In this document: one piece after another, positions 10,075-22,011 of the stretch | Position numbering within the stretch: position 1 is the stretch's first letter | Layout: each line of letters starts with the position of its first letter | From: Isoetes taiwanensis | Taxonomy: Eukaryota; Streptophyta; Lycopodiopsida; Isoetales; Isoetaceae | Length of the DNA: 64,000 nt | Reading direction: 5' to 3' | Assembly (NCBI GenBank): GCA_021234155.1 | Contig: JAJEKV010000012.1 | Span: 4,965,789-5,029,788 of the forward strand | The notes under the pieces: model-generated | The model's database searches: none | What the model saw: the letters and a program-made list of their open reading frames with translations, nothing else | Told to the model about the DNA's origin: nothing | Position numbers and translations under genes: made by a program

Positions 10075-11426
10075 TCACGGAAGGACCGGCCCGGGGAGCA
10101 GACCGAGTTGCCGGGGGCATACCGGACAAGCGTAAGGTGAGGCGTGAGGGGCGTTTGGGTCGGCCGAGTAGACCGAAGCAAAGGGGCGACATGGAGGAGC
10201 AGAGCCCGAGGCGCAGGGTAGCATTTGGTCGAAAGCAGTACCGCAGATTTGGTCGACGTAGACGCCCCCGACCCCGGCAAACTCCTTCGCGGGCCTCCCG
10301 CTTAATCGAGTAAGATCCCGACTCACATACGAGATGTTCCCTTCAAGAACTTTTGCCCCGCCGCAAAGATGGCCTCGAACTTGTGCATCCGCAACCGCGA
10401 CCACCACGATATCGGATGGGTCGGCGGCTGGACCCCATGCCGGGCTGGTCGCAGAATCTCGAATAAAGTCCTCGGACGAAAACGTCATCGCGTCAAGGAT
10501 AAATGTGTGTATCTTTGGTGAGATTCTCTCCCAGCTCTTCCGGCCGGAGCCCGAACTACCGAGGTTGTGGTCCGTCGCTGCGCTCACGGAGCTCGGCCGT
10601 CGATGAGGGCACCGCCCACTCGCCTTTGGGGCGCACGCCGCGTGATGATGGTGCAAAGCGGGCGGGGCCGTGGCTATCGGCTGCTCGAGTTGACCAGTGA
10701 CCCCAATTGACGCCTTGCGGATTGTTGGGCTCGCAGACGGGTGTGTCATGTGCTTCGTTTTCTCAAGTCCGGGCTCTCTCTTGCAAGGCTTGGTCTGCCT
10801 TATTATTATCTCCGCGGCAAAGGCCGCCATTGTTCATACGCCTCTACATGGAGGTCCTTGCCTTGCTGGGCAACGACAGATCAAAGCTCCCGTGCCAAAT
10901 CCTTCTCCCGAAGGGCGCTCAGTGCTACCTGGTTAACTTTCAACGCGGCCTGCAACCTCTGTCTTGCAGCGGTAGCCTCCTCAACTTCCAACTGTAGTGT
11001 GGCCTGGAGTGTGGCCTGTGCTCGCCGTGCCATGACATTGGCCTCATCGACCTCGATGCGGAGCTGAGACGTGATTGCAAGTGTCTCGGCGCCTGCGTTC
11101 TGCCCCGTCTCGCGGCGTCCGGGGTATCCACGCTGAAGCTCGTAATGCGCAAGCACACTGCCGGTCTTCTTTGTCTTTCAAAGTGCACCAAAGCTTAATG
11201 CCGCGTCCACCCGGCGTGTTTGGGTCTCCAACTCAGTGATCTGTTGTTTTGCTATCATCAACTGTCTGCGCAACACCTGGGATGTTGCAGACTCCATCTC
11301 CGTCTCCAGGCCCGCAATCGGGGCACTGTTAGCCAGGGAGGTAGGAAGAGAAGGGACAAGAACCCCAGGCATCAAATTTGGTACTCCAAGAATGAATATG
11401 AGTCCAATTGTCAAAGCTAAGGACAT
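10075..11426 (-). other. ORFs of unknown nature in the GC-rich insert
   Basis: A frame at 10881-11156 is a regular coiled coil rich in Ala, Glu, Gln and Leu. A frame at 11178-11426 starts with a hydrophobic stretch and ends in another helix. A 251-codon frame occupies 10075-10830 with no recognisable domain. GC-rich DNA opens long frames by chance, so only the coiled coil is moderately convincing. Confidence 0.3.
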
Positions 11427-12085
11427 CGGGATGAGATGGATTGGATATTGGCAGTAAATGCAACTCCAAAATCAGTGAAAATCTGGCCTGGCAGACAGAC
11501 AAGTAGACCCAACTCCATCTCTGGTAAATCCCAGCAACAGCGAAGCATGCAAAGGCGAACACATCCCTATATATGAAGAAACACTTGGAAAGGAAGAGAA
11601 ACTGGCCGGAAGGGATATACACTTCCAAAAGATGAAATCCATGTAGCTCTAAGTTAAAGGTGAACCGCAAAAGATTCTAACTGCTCAATCACAAGAGAAT
11701 TTGATGTAGGACTACAAGATCCCTGCATGCAAATGAAAATTCCGAGGCCAAAGGGAGCAAGGATCAACCACGAAATTAATAGACCTATAACTTAATGTGC
11801 ATTTAAGAGATCTTAGCTAAATAATGTAAACATTATCACCCTTAAGATTCAGCCATGCAACAGAAATTTCATAGCCAGATAGAGCAAGAATCATCCAAAA
11901 AACTTACAGATCCGCCAATCATTATGCATTACTTTATGCATGTGAGAGAACTGAGCTAAACTTAAACCATTGCTTCATGCCGAAATAACAAGAATAACAA
12001 GAATTTGGAAAGAGAAAAACATAAAAACCAAGAGTGTGCATCCTCTCATAGGATATCAAGTAAAAACTCCGAATTGCTTTTAAAT

Positions 12086-12131
12086 AGGCGAAGGAAGCCC
12101 GAGGTCACAGGCGAAGGAAGCCCGAGGTCAC
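12086..12131. repeat. 23-bp tandem duplication
   Basis: The unit GCGAAGGAAGCCCGAGGTCA plus three bases is present twice in direct succession. Confidence 0.7.
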
Positions 12132-12399
12132 AAGAATAGACAACTTATACCTGCCAAAGAACTGTGGTGAAGGTCAGGAAGAGTCACAGAGATAAAAGTG
12201 AATAGGATCATGGTGAGGAAGAGCCAGAGAATAGGATCATGATGACAATTGCCGGATGGAAAAGAAGGAATGTTGTACCAAAGGTAGAATCTGGACAGAT
12301 TTACGGAAGAACAGGACAACGGCGAAGTGAAGCAATGGACAAGGAAAGAGATGCTGCTGTGAGAAGACGCCGATAACGAGCCACAAGAATGACGAGCAC

Positions 12400-12407
12400 A
12401 TATATAG
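12400..12407 (-). promoter_or_regulatory. Possible TATA box on the minus strand
   Basis: The minus strand reads GCTATATATGTG upstream of a purine-poor leader and a donor-like CAG/GTATAAG at about 12151. No convincing protein follows, so a transcription start here is only a suggestion. Confidence 0.25.
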
Positions 12408-12703
12408 CTGCTCGTCCCATTCCAGAATAATGATCTGAGTGCTCAGATCGATGCCATTTTATAAGACATATTCCATGGCTACAATAAAAGATGTAAACTA
12501 TTTTATTTCAAAACCCCTATCACTTAAAAAACAGTTTTCATGAACTACATGACATGCCTCTACAATAATGCTAAAAAGGCCATGCACAAGTCAAATTAAC
12601 GTGCCTTGTAGAAGGGGAATCACCTTTCATTCCAAGAAAGTTTTTCTACTCGTTCTTTTTACATGCAATAATCGCCGACAAATAGAAATGAGTTAGCATG
12701 TAC

Positions 12704-12803
12704 CTTCCATTGAGCGATGAGAAAAAGTCACATCTGTAAGATCACTGGGAAGATCCAGCCATATGACAGGATCCTTGATGAAGAAAGGCTCAAACTGATC
12801 CAT
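12704..12803 (-). CDS. Candidate first coding exon of an unknown gene
   Basis: Starting at 12803 the minus strand reads MDQFEPFFIKDPVIWLDLPS and continues for 33 codons to a GT donor (GAAG then GTACAT). The peptide has no family I recognise and no partner exons could be joined to it with confidence. Confidence 0.3.
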
Positions 12804-13197
12804 CGCTGGGAAAGAACGGGTTTGGGTTGGATCCGGTAGAGACAAAAAACTTAGGAAGATAAACCCAATGTGAGGCATAGTAATGGGAAAAAAAAGGAGA
12901 CTTTGGCCAATGCTACTATACTGCTGTGAGAATATTTATCGCTCATCCTCTCACGAGAATCTCAATCCTACAGTGTGGATCAATTTGCAATATCTTTTAT
13001 ATGTTCTGTAACCACAAAGGTATCATCACCATTCTTCCGTGTTATTCGTCACCTTACTTAGTTACATGTTTACACTTTCACACTCCTTACTTCCGATTTT
13101 TGTTTCCGAACACATATATACACATCATTTTGCACTTACAAAACACATTTATGTGAAGATCAGTATCACCTTCAGAACACATGTTCCATCTCCCAAA

Positions 13198-13316
13198 ACT
13201 TATAGAAGGATAATTTACACATGGAAAAAACAAAGAGAATAAACAATTAAGTGGTACTTATAGAAGGATTATTTACACATGGAAAAAACAAAAGAATAAA
13301 TAATTAAGTGGTACAT
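13198..13316. repeat. 59-bp tandem duplication
   Basis: The phrase ACTTATAGAAGGATAATTTA and its continuation to AAGTGGTAC is repeated once directly with a few changes. Nothing else is seen here. Confidence 0.7.
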
Positions 13317-13586
13317 GTTTTTAGTCCACCACTTCAGGAGAAAAATGGATGCAAGCTACAATGCACCTCTCACTGACTGATACAACCATGCCAATCACTC
13401 AATATCAGAAAACGAACAGAATGTGGCTTAGCTTTTGCATCCAGACTGTTGGCAAATCAAATTTTTTACTATCTCGATTGGAGAACCATCATCCTTGGTA
13501 TTCATGAGATGACTTTTATTTTAAATATGGATCTACAAAATTTGTAATATACCTACTGATAGCATATGTAACATAATGATTACACA

Positions 13587-14154
13587 TTATTGCACCAAGA
13601 ATGAGGTTGGCATTGCTAAAAGATGACAATCAAGATGTCTAAGATTAACCTGCAAATTTGAGAGAGTAGAGAGTAAGCTATTTGTCCAAAATCAGTTAGA
13701 TGTTACTAAATAAGCTAAATAAGCTTACCAAGACTGTAGTGTTTCAGAAAATTGTGGTATACAGACAAGACACACGATCCGCTCAGCATCTCTCACATAC
13801 AAAAGCATTAAAATGAAAAGAGAGGATAACAATGAAACTTTAATATTGTGCATGTACCTTTCAATAGCTTTGTTCCAATGCTTTTCTGGTTGCCACCGAA
13901 GTAGACACGTGGACACCTATTTACAATAGAAGGGTTTTTACTTGTAAACAGATAGCAGCCTGCAACAAGGTAAAGTTGTAGCATATCTGTAATAAAGTAA
14001 CATCATGTTATAATAAATTCACATACAAAGAGTATCTGGTGCTATTGGTGCTATATGTTGCCATTTTAAAGTATGCTCCATGAATTCCAAAAGATCATTA
14101 GCCCCACAATATTTATCAAGATCATGAATATTCTGTCTAAATGTGGCAAGAAAC
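13587..14154 (-). pseudogene. POLD2: DNA polymerase delta small subunit, 3' exons (copy 1)
   Basis: Four exons read right to left: 14027-14154, 13858-13959, 13729-13789 and 13587-13649, the last ending in TAA. The phases join for the first three. The peptides include LLEFMEHTLKWQHIAPIAPD, then FGGNQKSIGTKLLK, then RIVCLVCIPQFSET, then VNLRHLDCHLLAMP. This is the C-terminal phosphoesterase-like part of the B subunit of DNA polymerase delta. The family is about 440 residues long and only its last 115 or so are present, with no upstream exons found, so it is a partial copy. The junction between the third and fourth exons is out of frame by one base in this copy and in copy 2, so the damage probably predates their duplication. 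Confidence 0.7.
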
Positions 14155-14830
14155 CTACAACTTAAAGAATAAGAAACAGTGGCAAAAGATTATACCAAAT
14201 AGTAGACAATAAACACAAATAGAACTTATTCCACACCTCAAGTTCAGACTGATGTAGTTGCAAGATAGAACGTGATGTACAATGTGGCTTCAGGAAAAAG
14301 ATGCAAGGCATTACAGAAACTGCTATAGTGCACCATCATAAAGGACATGCCCATAACCAACCTAGAAAAACCAACACTAATATAGATACCTTTACTCGTT
14401 CCTGATTATAATAAATCATGAATATTGTGGAACGTGGAACATAGAGCAGAGAAAACAATAAATAACAAAGTTAAAAGTGTTGCTGCTACTTATCAGCCAC
14501 AAGTCGAGTGTCAACCACTTAGAAATCTAAAATAACATTATATATGTCTGCAAATGATTGACGTTCTGATGTTGTTGCCTTCAACAACATCTCAGAGGAG
14601 AAAATGGATGCAAGCTACAATGCACCTCTCACTAATTGGTAGAACCATGCCAATCACTCAATATCAGAAAATGAACAGAATGAGGCCTTGCATCCAAACT
14701 ATTGGCACATCAATTTTCTTATCACCTCGGTTAGAGAACTATCATCCTCGTTATTCATGAGACTTATTTCAAATATGGAACTAAGGAATTTGTGGTATAC
14801 CTACTGATAGCGTATGCAATATAATGCACA

Positions 14831-15138
14831 TTATTGCACCACGGATGAGGTTGGCATTGCTAAAAGATGACAATCAAGATTTCTTAAATGAACCTGCAAA
14901 TTTGGGAGAGTAGAGAGTAAGCTACGTGTTACTAAATAAACTAAATAAGCTTACCAAGACTGCAGTGTTTCAGAAAATTGTGGTATACAGACAAGACACA
15001 CGCCCTGCTCAACATCTCTGCATATACAAAAACATTAAAATGAAAAGAGAGGATAACAATGTAACTTTTATATTGTGCATATATAGCTTTGTTCCAACGT
15101 TTTTCTGGTTGCCACAGAAGTAGACATGTAAACACCTA
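14831..15138 (-). pseudogene. POLD2-like copy 2, 3' part
   Basis: Exons at 14831-14893 (ending TAA) and 14955-15015 match copy 1. The next exon, about 15080-15138, has lost its donor because the bases corresponding to TTGAAAGGTAC are deleted, and it is cut by the Helitron at 15138/15139. Its remaining peptide still reads HVYFCGNQKNVGTKL. The rest of this exon and the preceding exon lie at 19516-19760. Confidence 0.7.
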
Positions 15139-15929
15139 TCAATCTTGTTAATTTGGAATTTTCCGGTATGGCTAAAAATATTTTTGGAATTTTTCTTATG
15201 TCGATTTCCTAAGATTATGAGGGTTCTGGCCGCCGAAAAAACTTTCCGATTATCCAAATATCGTAGAATTTTTCTATATGTTTTTCGCTTCTTGGATTTC
15301 TATCCTTAATCCTGTCGACAGGGCATGCATGCATCTCGGTGGCACCTATGAGGATATATTCAAAGGGATTTTGTTAGCGTGGGCAGGCGATCAAGGCTTC
15401 CATGTTGAGGATGCAAGACACTGAGAGCATGTCTAGAAACGAGGCTATCATATTTTGGCGTGGCTATTAGCAAATTATACTGCAAATATTCATGCGTAGG
15501 TCTTGGTCTGACTTCCTGTTCCTGCTTCATATCTTCCTTCAGAGGTCCGTTTCCCATTTGGTTTCATTTAATACATTGATCTGCCGTCTCTAAATCGCTG
15601 TTGCGGTAAAACCAACACCCTGCCTCATTTTAGCATTTAATTCCTTCCTTATTTGCTCTTGGGCAGAGGTCCTTTACAATGCTTGAAATGGGCTTGGTTC
15701 TTGGCTTTATTAGAGGTGCATGCCTTCTGTTCGGGTTGCGAAACATGTTCTTGAATTCAACTTATTGCGTTTAGAATTTTGTGCGGATTTTGAAATCTGC
15801 AAAAAGTTTAACATTTTTGTACAGAATTGATCAGGGGGTCATCTTAATTTAGCTTCCAATTTTTCTCTGACTCTGAGTATGAAATCAAGAAATCTTTTGT
15901 TCCTTTCTTTTGGCTGATTGTGAACAAGA

Positions 15930-16118
15930 ATGGTTAGTTATTCTTTGTTGGGCCAGCTTCTGTTTACCCTTTTATGCTGCTGCATAGGAATATTGATAAC
16001 TGCTGGTTGTGAAGCAAATGAAGCACAAGCCCTTCTTGATTTTAAGAATGGTCTTGGAGGCGCAGCAGCATCAGTACTGATTTCATGGACCAACATCAGT
16101 AGCTGCTGTACTCCATAA
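15930..16118 (+). pseudogene. LRR receptor N-terminal fragment captured by the Helitron
   Basis: Sixty-two codons encode a signal peptide (hydrophobic LLFTLLCCCIGILI) and then the start of a leucine-rich-repeat receptor: ANEAQALLDFKNGL, then LISWTNISSCC. This is the LRR N-terminal cap, which normally continues with W-x-G and the repeats. The frame ends at once after CCTP and no repeats follow, so only the first exon or part of it is present. Its place inside the Helitron indicates gene capture. Confidence 0.65.
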
Positions 16119-16836
16119 GCTTAGATGCTTACTGGGCAAGCCAGTTACAAGGTATGCATCAGACAAAATCTATCTTTAATAGAGGTATGTTTCAGCATTT
16201 GTGCTAGCAGAGCTTTAGAGTACTCTTATAAGATCCTTTTAAGCTTAGAATGCCAACAAATAATGGTGGGCCATTTTCATGCAAGACTGAAGTGCAGCAA
16301 ATAGCAAAACTGTTTTTTTAATTTCAGGCTTGAAACCATTTTTGTTTGTTCTTTGTCCTTATCTATTTTGTTTCTGTTTGAAGGTGCAGTGGCTCATCAA
16401 TAAGGTGGCCAACAAAACTATTCGACAAAGCGATATACTATTAGGTTTGCTCTACAATATCTATTCTTACAAGGCATGCTAAATTGTTGTATTCCTATTT
16501 TTTTAAAACATATTGTGCTTTTGAAACAGGCATCATCTGAGGTATCATTTGGGCTCAAGATGGTGGTAATCCTTTGTTGCTCTGCATTTAGATATAATGC
16601 TTTCATTTGCAGGCCTGGCCTGATTCCCATATAACTCCTCTGCCACAATCTAATATAACAAATTCGTTAGATTGGATGGGATAAGAGAAGCTGGTACGCG
16701 CATTATTGTTGCACATATACATACGTGCCTTAATATGTAAGCTCTGAATTCTCATTTAGATTCATGGGTCTGTTTTTGCAGCACATATTTGTGTTTATGG
16801 TGATTATGACATTCTAGAATATTATCTATCTTGCAG

Positions 16837-16915
16837 CCTTGGAGTCTGTGTGCAAGCAGAAGTTCTCAAATTTTCTAGCAAACACTTCAGTTGTGCAATT
16901 GTGCAAGACGTAGAG
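16837..16915 (+). other. Exon-like segment inside the Helitron
   Basis: A 79-base open segment is bounded by TCTTGCAG and by GAG/GTATG and encodes LGVCVQAEVLKFSSKHFSCA plus six residues. Good splice signals suggest a captured exon. The source gene is not recognised. Another acceptor-like TTTGCAG lies near 16612. Confidence 0.35.
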
Positions 16916-18720
16916 GTATGATTTTTTTAATTAAGATAGTTAAGACAGTTTCACATGGAATGGCACAATGTTATAACACCTTCATTGAAATTTGGCCTGA
17001 AGACTGATTTGACCCTAACATTGTATTTATAAAATTATTTCCTGATAACATGTAGCAGATTGACACCATTGCAAGAGTGCACATATAATTTTTGGCGGGC
17101 CACCGAACCTATGAATCCTCTCTTCACCTTTCCCCAAGACCTTTCACTAAATGTGGCTTGGCATATAAGGCTCTGCCTTATATGGCTATCTTCCCCTTTC
17201 TATCCTCTATGGGCTGCATCCAAGAAGGCCTCCCCTAAGCGTCTCCTACAATTCCAAGGCATATATTCCAGTTAATACCCCATATCTAAGGAGATGTTGG
17301 CAATAGCATGGTTTTATCAGTTTAGGAGAAGGTGTTCTGCAAATAGCCCGGTGATGGAACCTTTGAAAAATAGAAGCCTACATTTTGTTACCCAGTGTAA
17401 GTATAAGATGTTGAAGTGTAAATATAAGATGTTGTAAGTGTTCAGATGCTGGAACTGTTGAAGAGGAGTTGTAAATGTTTTGATTCTGGAACTGTTAATG
17501 TTTTAACAGGGTCGCAGCTGCAGCATCCTACAGGATAAATCATGGAGATTTTCTTGCACTACAAATATGGATACGCCCATGGCTATTATACATACTTTGT
17601 GCACTATTCATAAAAGAGACTAAATGAAGCTCCAGGTGCATGATTCGTGTTTCTCAGGTGGTTTATCTTTATACCATTTCGTTGATATTCTCTAGCCTCA
17701 GGCCTGGTGCCTTGATGCTTACGTTTACTCTAGAATCTAGCTTGCCATTTTGTTCGACTTGCTATTTCTTTAATTTATGCTAGATTGTTTGATGTCTTAG
17801 TAGCCTTTCAATATTACCCTTTGCAAATGTTAGTTCTTAAAGTCTGCATTTACTTAGTTATCAATTTGCCTCTTTATTTCTTTTATTGGCTGCACATGAA
17901 AATGTCTATGGAGATGTGTTGTATAATGACCTTACTGGCTAAGATATATATTGTAGAAAGCGGCTCAAATTTACTTTTAACATGAAAGGAAATAGTTTGT
18001 GTACCATACTAATATAATTGAATGGAATACTACATGGAATATATTGCAGGTGTATATTGTAAGAAATTAGCTGTATATATGTACCTGGTTCTAATTTGCT
18101 TCTAAAGTGTTAAAAGTTGTCTGTTTAACAAGAACATTTTTTTCAAATTAAGAAATATGAATCGTAAATTACCACTTGCAAAATTACATAATATCCATGC
18201 TATGAGGCAGCTTAAATCTTACGATTAACATTCACCTGGAAGGAATTAGTTGATTGACAATTTTTTGTTATAAAATGCCCTAGAAATTATTTATACATGA
18301 GATTTTGGTACATACACTGTTAAAAGTTTTACCCCATTCCAAAATATAAACTAATAACAACAACGGAATTAGTAGAAATGGCGTTGGAAGTTCTTAATTA
18401 TGGAGCGTTATGTGGTGATTATTAGAAATGATGTAAATTCTTCTAACACTTGAAAACTTCTAAAGCATTTTCGCAATCTTCATATGTCAATCCATATGGT
18501 TAATCTTATTTAATAACTTCTTCTTTAAGCCCCATGTTTTGCAGTCGTTATGAAATTCACCACTCCTAGGACCATTTCTTATAACATGACAAACCATTGT
18601 CATTGGCATCTAGAGGCAAAAAGCATATATAAGCATGAAGTAAGTAAAGTTGTTTTTTGTAGCACAATTCGGAAGACATGAACTTTTGTAACTTAAGGAC
18701 CACCATCCACCAATCTTGCA

Positions 18721-18866
18721 CATTGTCATCTAAGACCTAGGCAGGATGTTCTAAATACTATCTATCTATCTAAATAGTCCGAGGTTGCTATAACATTGTC
18801 ATCTAAGACCTAGGCAGGTTGTTCTAAACACTATCTAGCTATCTATCTAAATGGTCCAAGGTTGCT
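18721..18866. repeat. 73-bp tandem duplication with CTAT runs
   Basis: The unit starting CATTGTCATCTAAGACCTAG is present at 18721 and 18794, each copy with a variable CTAT microsatellite. It lies within the Helitron. Confidence 0.75.
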
Positions 18867-19515
18867 TTACATATTCGATAGGCAAGTTTAAAGAGAGGAT
18901 AAGGGTGCTCAAAGGCATAGAACTATACAATGCAACTCGATCGTTTTTTCCTAAGTGTAGACCATAGTTGTAGATCTAGAGATTCATCAAAACTAAAAAA
19001 TATCATAAGTACTGAGTTCTCCTATTTTTTTATCATTATACAATAATATTTGTAGTAAATATTATGTAACAAGTTGACATGTCCATTCCAATGAACACAT
19101 CCTTTAGGTGAGCTAATGTAAGTTGGGGACAAAAAATAAGTTACCAAAGGCGATATTGCAGGGGAATAGAACGATGATTTAGATTAACATAAGGTTATTT
19201 CAAACAACCACCTTTGCTCCGCTACTATATGAAGTAGCAAGTTCATTGCAACACAAATTTCTATAGTTTACTAAAGCGTATCAACGCCTCATCATACTCA
19301 TTTTGGCAAAAGTATCATATGAACAAAGACAACATTAGATCAGATTCATAATTCCTTCCACAATGAATCCTTCCATAATCTTTATCAATCAATCTCAAAG
19401 CATTCCTTAATATTACCATTGCCCTCTCCAAGCCACATTGGCTATTCTAAACAATAAGGAAACAACCAACTTTTCAAATTGTTACTAAGCCGGCAACGCC
19501 GGGCACCATAACTAG

Positions 19516-19760
19516 TTTACAATAAAAAGGTTCTTAATTGTAAACAGATAGCAACCTGCAACAAGGTAAAGCTATAGCATATCTGTAATAAACTAACATT
19601 ATATTATACTAATTTCACATACGAAGAGTATTTGGTGCTATTGGTGCTATGTGTTTCCATTTTAAAGTACGCTCCATGAACTCCAAAAGATCATTAGCCC
19701 CACAATATTTATCAAGTTCATGAATATTCTGTCTAAATGTGGCAAGAAACCTACAACGTA
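19516..19760 (-). pseudogene. POLD2-like copy 2, portion beyond the Helitron
   Basis: The rest of the interrupted exon (19516-19555) and the preceding exon (about 19622-19750, with KWKHIAPIAPNTL) correspond to 13920-14154 of copy 1. Confidence 0.7.
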
Positions 19761-20608
19761 AGAATAAGAAAAAGTGACAAAAGATTATACCAAATAGTAT
19801 AGAATAAACACAAATAGATCTTACTCCACACCTCAAGTTCAGACTAATGTAGTTGCAAGATAGAACGTGATGTATAGATTGGCTTCAGGAAAAAGATGCA
19901 AAGCATTACAGAAACTGCTATGGCCTAGTGCACCATCATAAAAGGCCTGCCCATAACCTACCTAGAAAAACCAATACCAATATAGATACCTTTACTCGTT
20001 CCTAATTGTAAGAAATCATGAATATTGTAGAACATAGACAAACTATATCTTCCTTACATTGGACATGGTAGTTACATAGCTCCTCGATTCATGTGAATCT
20101 TTCACAAAACAAGCAAATCATACCTAAAATTTGCTGCTCGAGATGCCTCCGTAGATTCCGATACATGGAGGAGGTGGCTAAGCTTTGCTATGGTATGTGC
20201 ACCTAATTCGGCGTTATGTTGGGTCTTCAAGAAGAGCATGATGTGGAAGGTCTTTTGCCATGGTTACATGCCTATGGAGAAATTATAGCAGACCGATTTG
20301 CTGTAAGGAGTTTCTAATTTCCTACACCCCTTGATGCAAAAAAAAATACTTTGTTAGAAAAATCGCCGGAGGAAGATGAAGTTGAAACTTTGTTCGACAT
20401 TAAAACTCCTCTTTGGAGCTTGAATACCTAAATCCAAAAATGTGGAATCTATAAGATCAAAGGGGATTGAAACGGCGGCATATGACCCCGGGCAACCCAG
20501 AAAAGATTTGCACCATTGTAACGGGCCCATGGTAGACTGCTCGAGTATTCGGTCATTGAATGTGCCTGTGGGGCGTTCCCAAGACACTGACATAAATGGG
20601 TAGAAGCG

Positions 20609-20860
20609 ACTACTCACAAACGTCTAGACGGTTTTGCCCAGTTGGTTAAGGGCATGTCGGTTAGAAACGTTACAGTTCGTATCAGAGCAGGTCTCGAGTT
20701 TGAGTCTCCATGGGTGCCTATATGCGACTAGTTTGCAAAGACTTGGTAATCATTGTGACATGGTATAGCCTTGGATGCTCGAAGAGAAGTGAGTACTCAT
20801 AAACGTCTAGACGGTTTTGCCCAGCTGGTTAAGGACATGTCAGTTAGGAACGTTACAACG
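20609..20860 (+). mobile_element. tRNA-derived SINE-like repeat, duplicated start
   Basis: An A-box-like TTGCCCAGTTGG (20634-20645) and a B-box-like GAGTTTGAGTC (20696-20706) are about 50 bases apart, as in a polymerase III promoter. The first part recurs at 20791-20860, giving a 182-bp repeat distance. No tail or target duplication was identified, so SINE status is tentative. Confidence 0.4.
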
Positions 20861-20862
20861 AT

Positions 20863-21090
20863 GGCAGTTCTGATTAGCCGGTTTGCACAACGGCCGTCCA
20901 GCAACACTGGCAGTTCTGATTAGCCGGTTTGCACAGCGGCCATCCAGCAACACTAGCGACCGCCAGTTTACAGGCAACAACAAGTTTGGAGCGATTTTTG
21001 GCATATTCTAGGTATATTCCAGCATATACTTAGAAAATGCCGAAAACCCACATGAGCGAGGGTCCAGGGCAACCCAAAAATTAGAGTGGA
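20863..21090 (-). repeat. Interspersed repeat, copy 1
   Basis: Its reverse complement matches 51720-51900, sharing TGTAAACTGGCGGTC, GGCATAT...TAGGTATAT and CCCTCGCT-ATGTGGGTTT. At its left edge a 46-bp unit (TGGCAGTTCTGATTAGCCGG onward) is duplicated in tandem at 20864-20955. The class is unknown. Confidence 0.6.
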
Positions 21091-22011
21091 GTTGAGAGAA
21101 ATATTATTTTAACGTTCAGACTTCAGAGAGACCATACAGGGGCCATGTCTCAAAGAGTTTTTTCATGGCATGCTAGATCGATGCCCTCAAGCAAATTGTA
21201 ACATGTCATATAAATACTCAGCTTCATGAAGCCACCTAACAGTGCTCGAGTAGGTAGAAAGTGGTGGTTCAATGTGTAAACAAATCCTCGCTGCCTTATT
21301 CTATTTTATTCTTATTTTCTTCTTGCAGTTTTAACCTATAACAATGCTCGGAAATGGTCGTTGTGGCGGGTCGCAGTGTCAGTTTACTCTACCTGCAGGC
21401 ACGAGCAGGGCAGTCCAATTTGCTTTTGGGTTGATGATATGGCATCATTGATGGTTATTCAGTGCAGGGTTTGCTTGCTTCAAGATATCCTGCTCGGCTC
21501 TACCCATAAACTTCCGGCATTGGCTGCACACAGGCGCAAGTAGCTTCTCTCAACCTTCAGGTATTTTCCTCCTTTCTGACAACTCTGCTTGTTTGCGAGG
21601 ATTGGATTATTTTCTTGCGGAAGAAGTTTGTGGAAGAATGATGTCGGCTTGAAATGCTTGTTTAACTCACCCAAATGTTATGAGCAGTACATTGCTCCAC
21701 CTTTTTTCTCATTGGCAACCTGTAATTGATTTCTCTTTGTTTTGATATTGTACTTTAACCCTATTACATTATTCAGTTGTGTCCGGCTTTCTATTATAAT
21801 CATCTTGCCATGTCTCGGCCAGTGATATTCAGTAATAAGGAATCATAGAGGAGTTGTGCGTGTAGTTTTATTTCGCATGTTTTCCAGTTAATGATGCAGT
21901 TTCTTGTGAAAATTCAAATTACTAAAAGTACCTGAGACCACAAACGCAGATGCATGGAGCTTATTATGAATATATTATATGATCTTCATATACTGTTACC
22001 CGTTTTTTGCA

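Larger units (their letters stand above)
8730..11420 (-). mobile_element. GC-rich insert with helicase and endonuclease remnants
   Basis: This block is visibly richer in G and C than the AT-rich DNA on both sides, and its protein matches are all on the minus strand. From right to left it holds a coiled-coil stretch, an unrecognised 251-codon ORF (10075-10830), an endonuclease/exonuclease/phosphatase-like segment and the C-terminal part of a PIF1-like helicase. The parts are in different frames, so it is broken. PIF1-type helicases and such endonucleases occur together in some Helitron-like elements, but here the order is endonuclease then helicase. No termini could be defined. Confidence 0.45.
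15139..19515 (+). mobile_element. Complete 4,377-bp Helitron with empty-site proof
   Basis: The element starts TC after an A and ends with the hairpin CCGGC-aac-GCCGG (19490-19502), nine bases, then CTAG (19512-19515) before a T. It interrupts the POLD2-like copy 2 exactly between the A and T that are adjacent at 13919/13920 in copy 1 (CACCTA/TTTACAA). That is the expected target of a Helitron, which inserts between A and T without target duplication. No Rep/helicase was found inside, so it is non-autonomous. It carries gene-like pieces, notably at 15930-16118 and 16837-16915. Confidence 0.9.
13330..20040. repeat. ~1.1-kb tandem duplication, second copy split by a Helitron
   Basis: The sequence 13330-14440 is repeated at 14580-15138 and continues at 19516-20040. 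Identity is high, with scattered substitutions and small indels. The unit carries the POLD2-like exons and their introns. Confidence 0.85.

Noticed and set aside
10075-10830. 251-codon frame as a real gene
   Set aside because: No recognisable domain, and it lies in GC-rich DNA where long chance frames are common. Kept only as an unknown.
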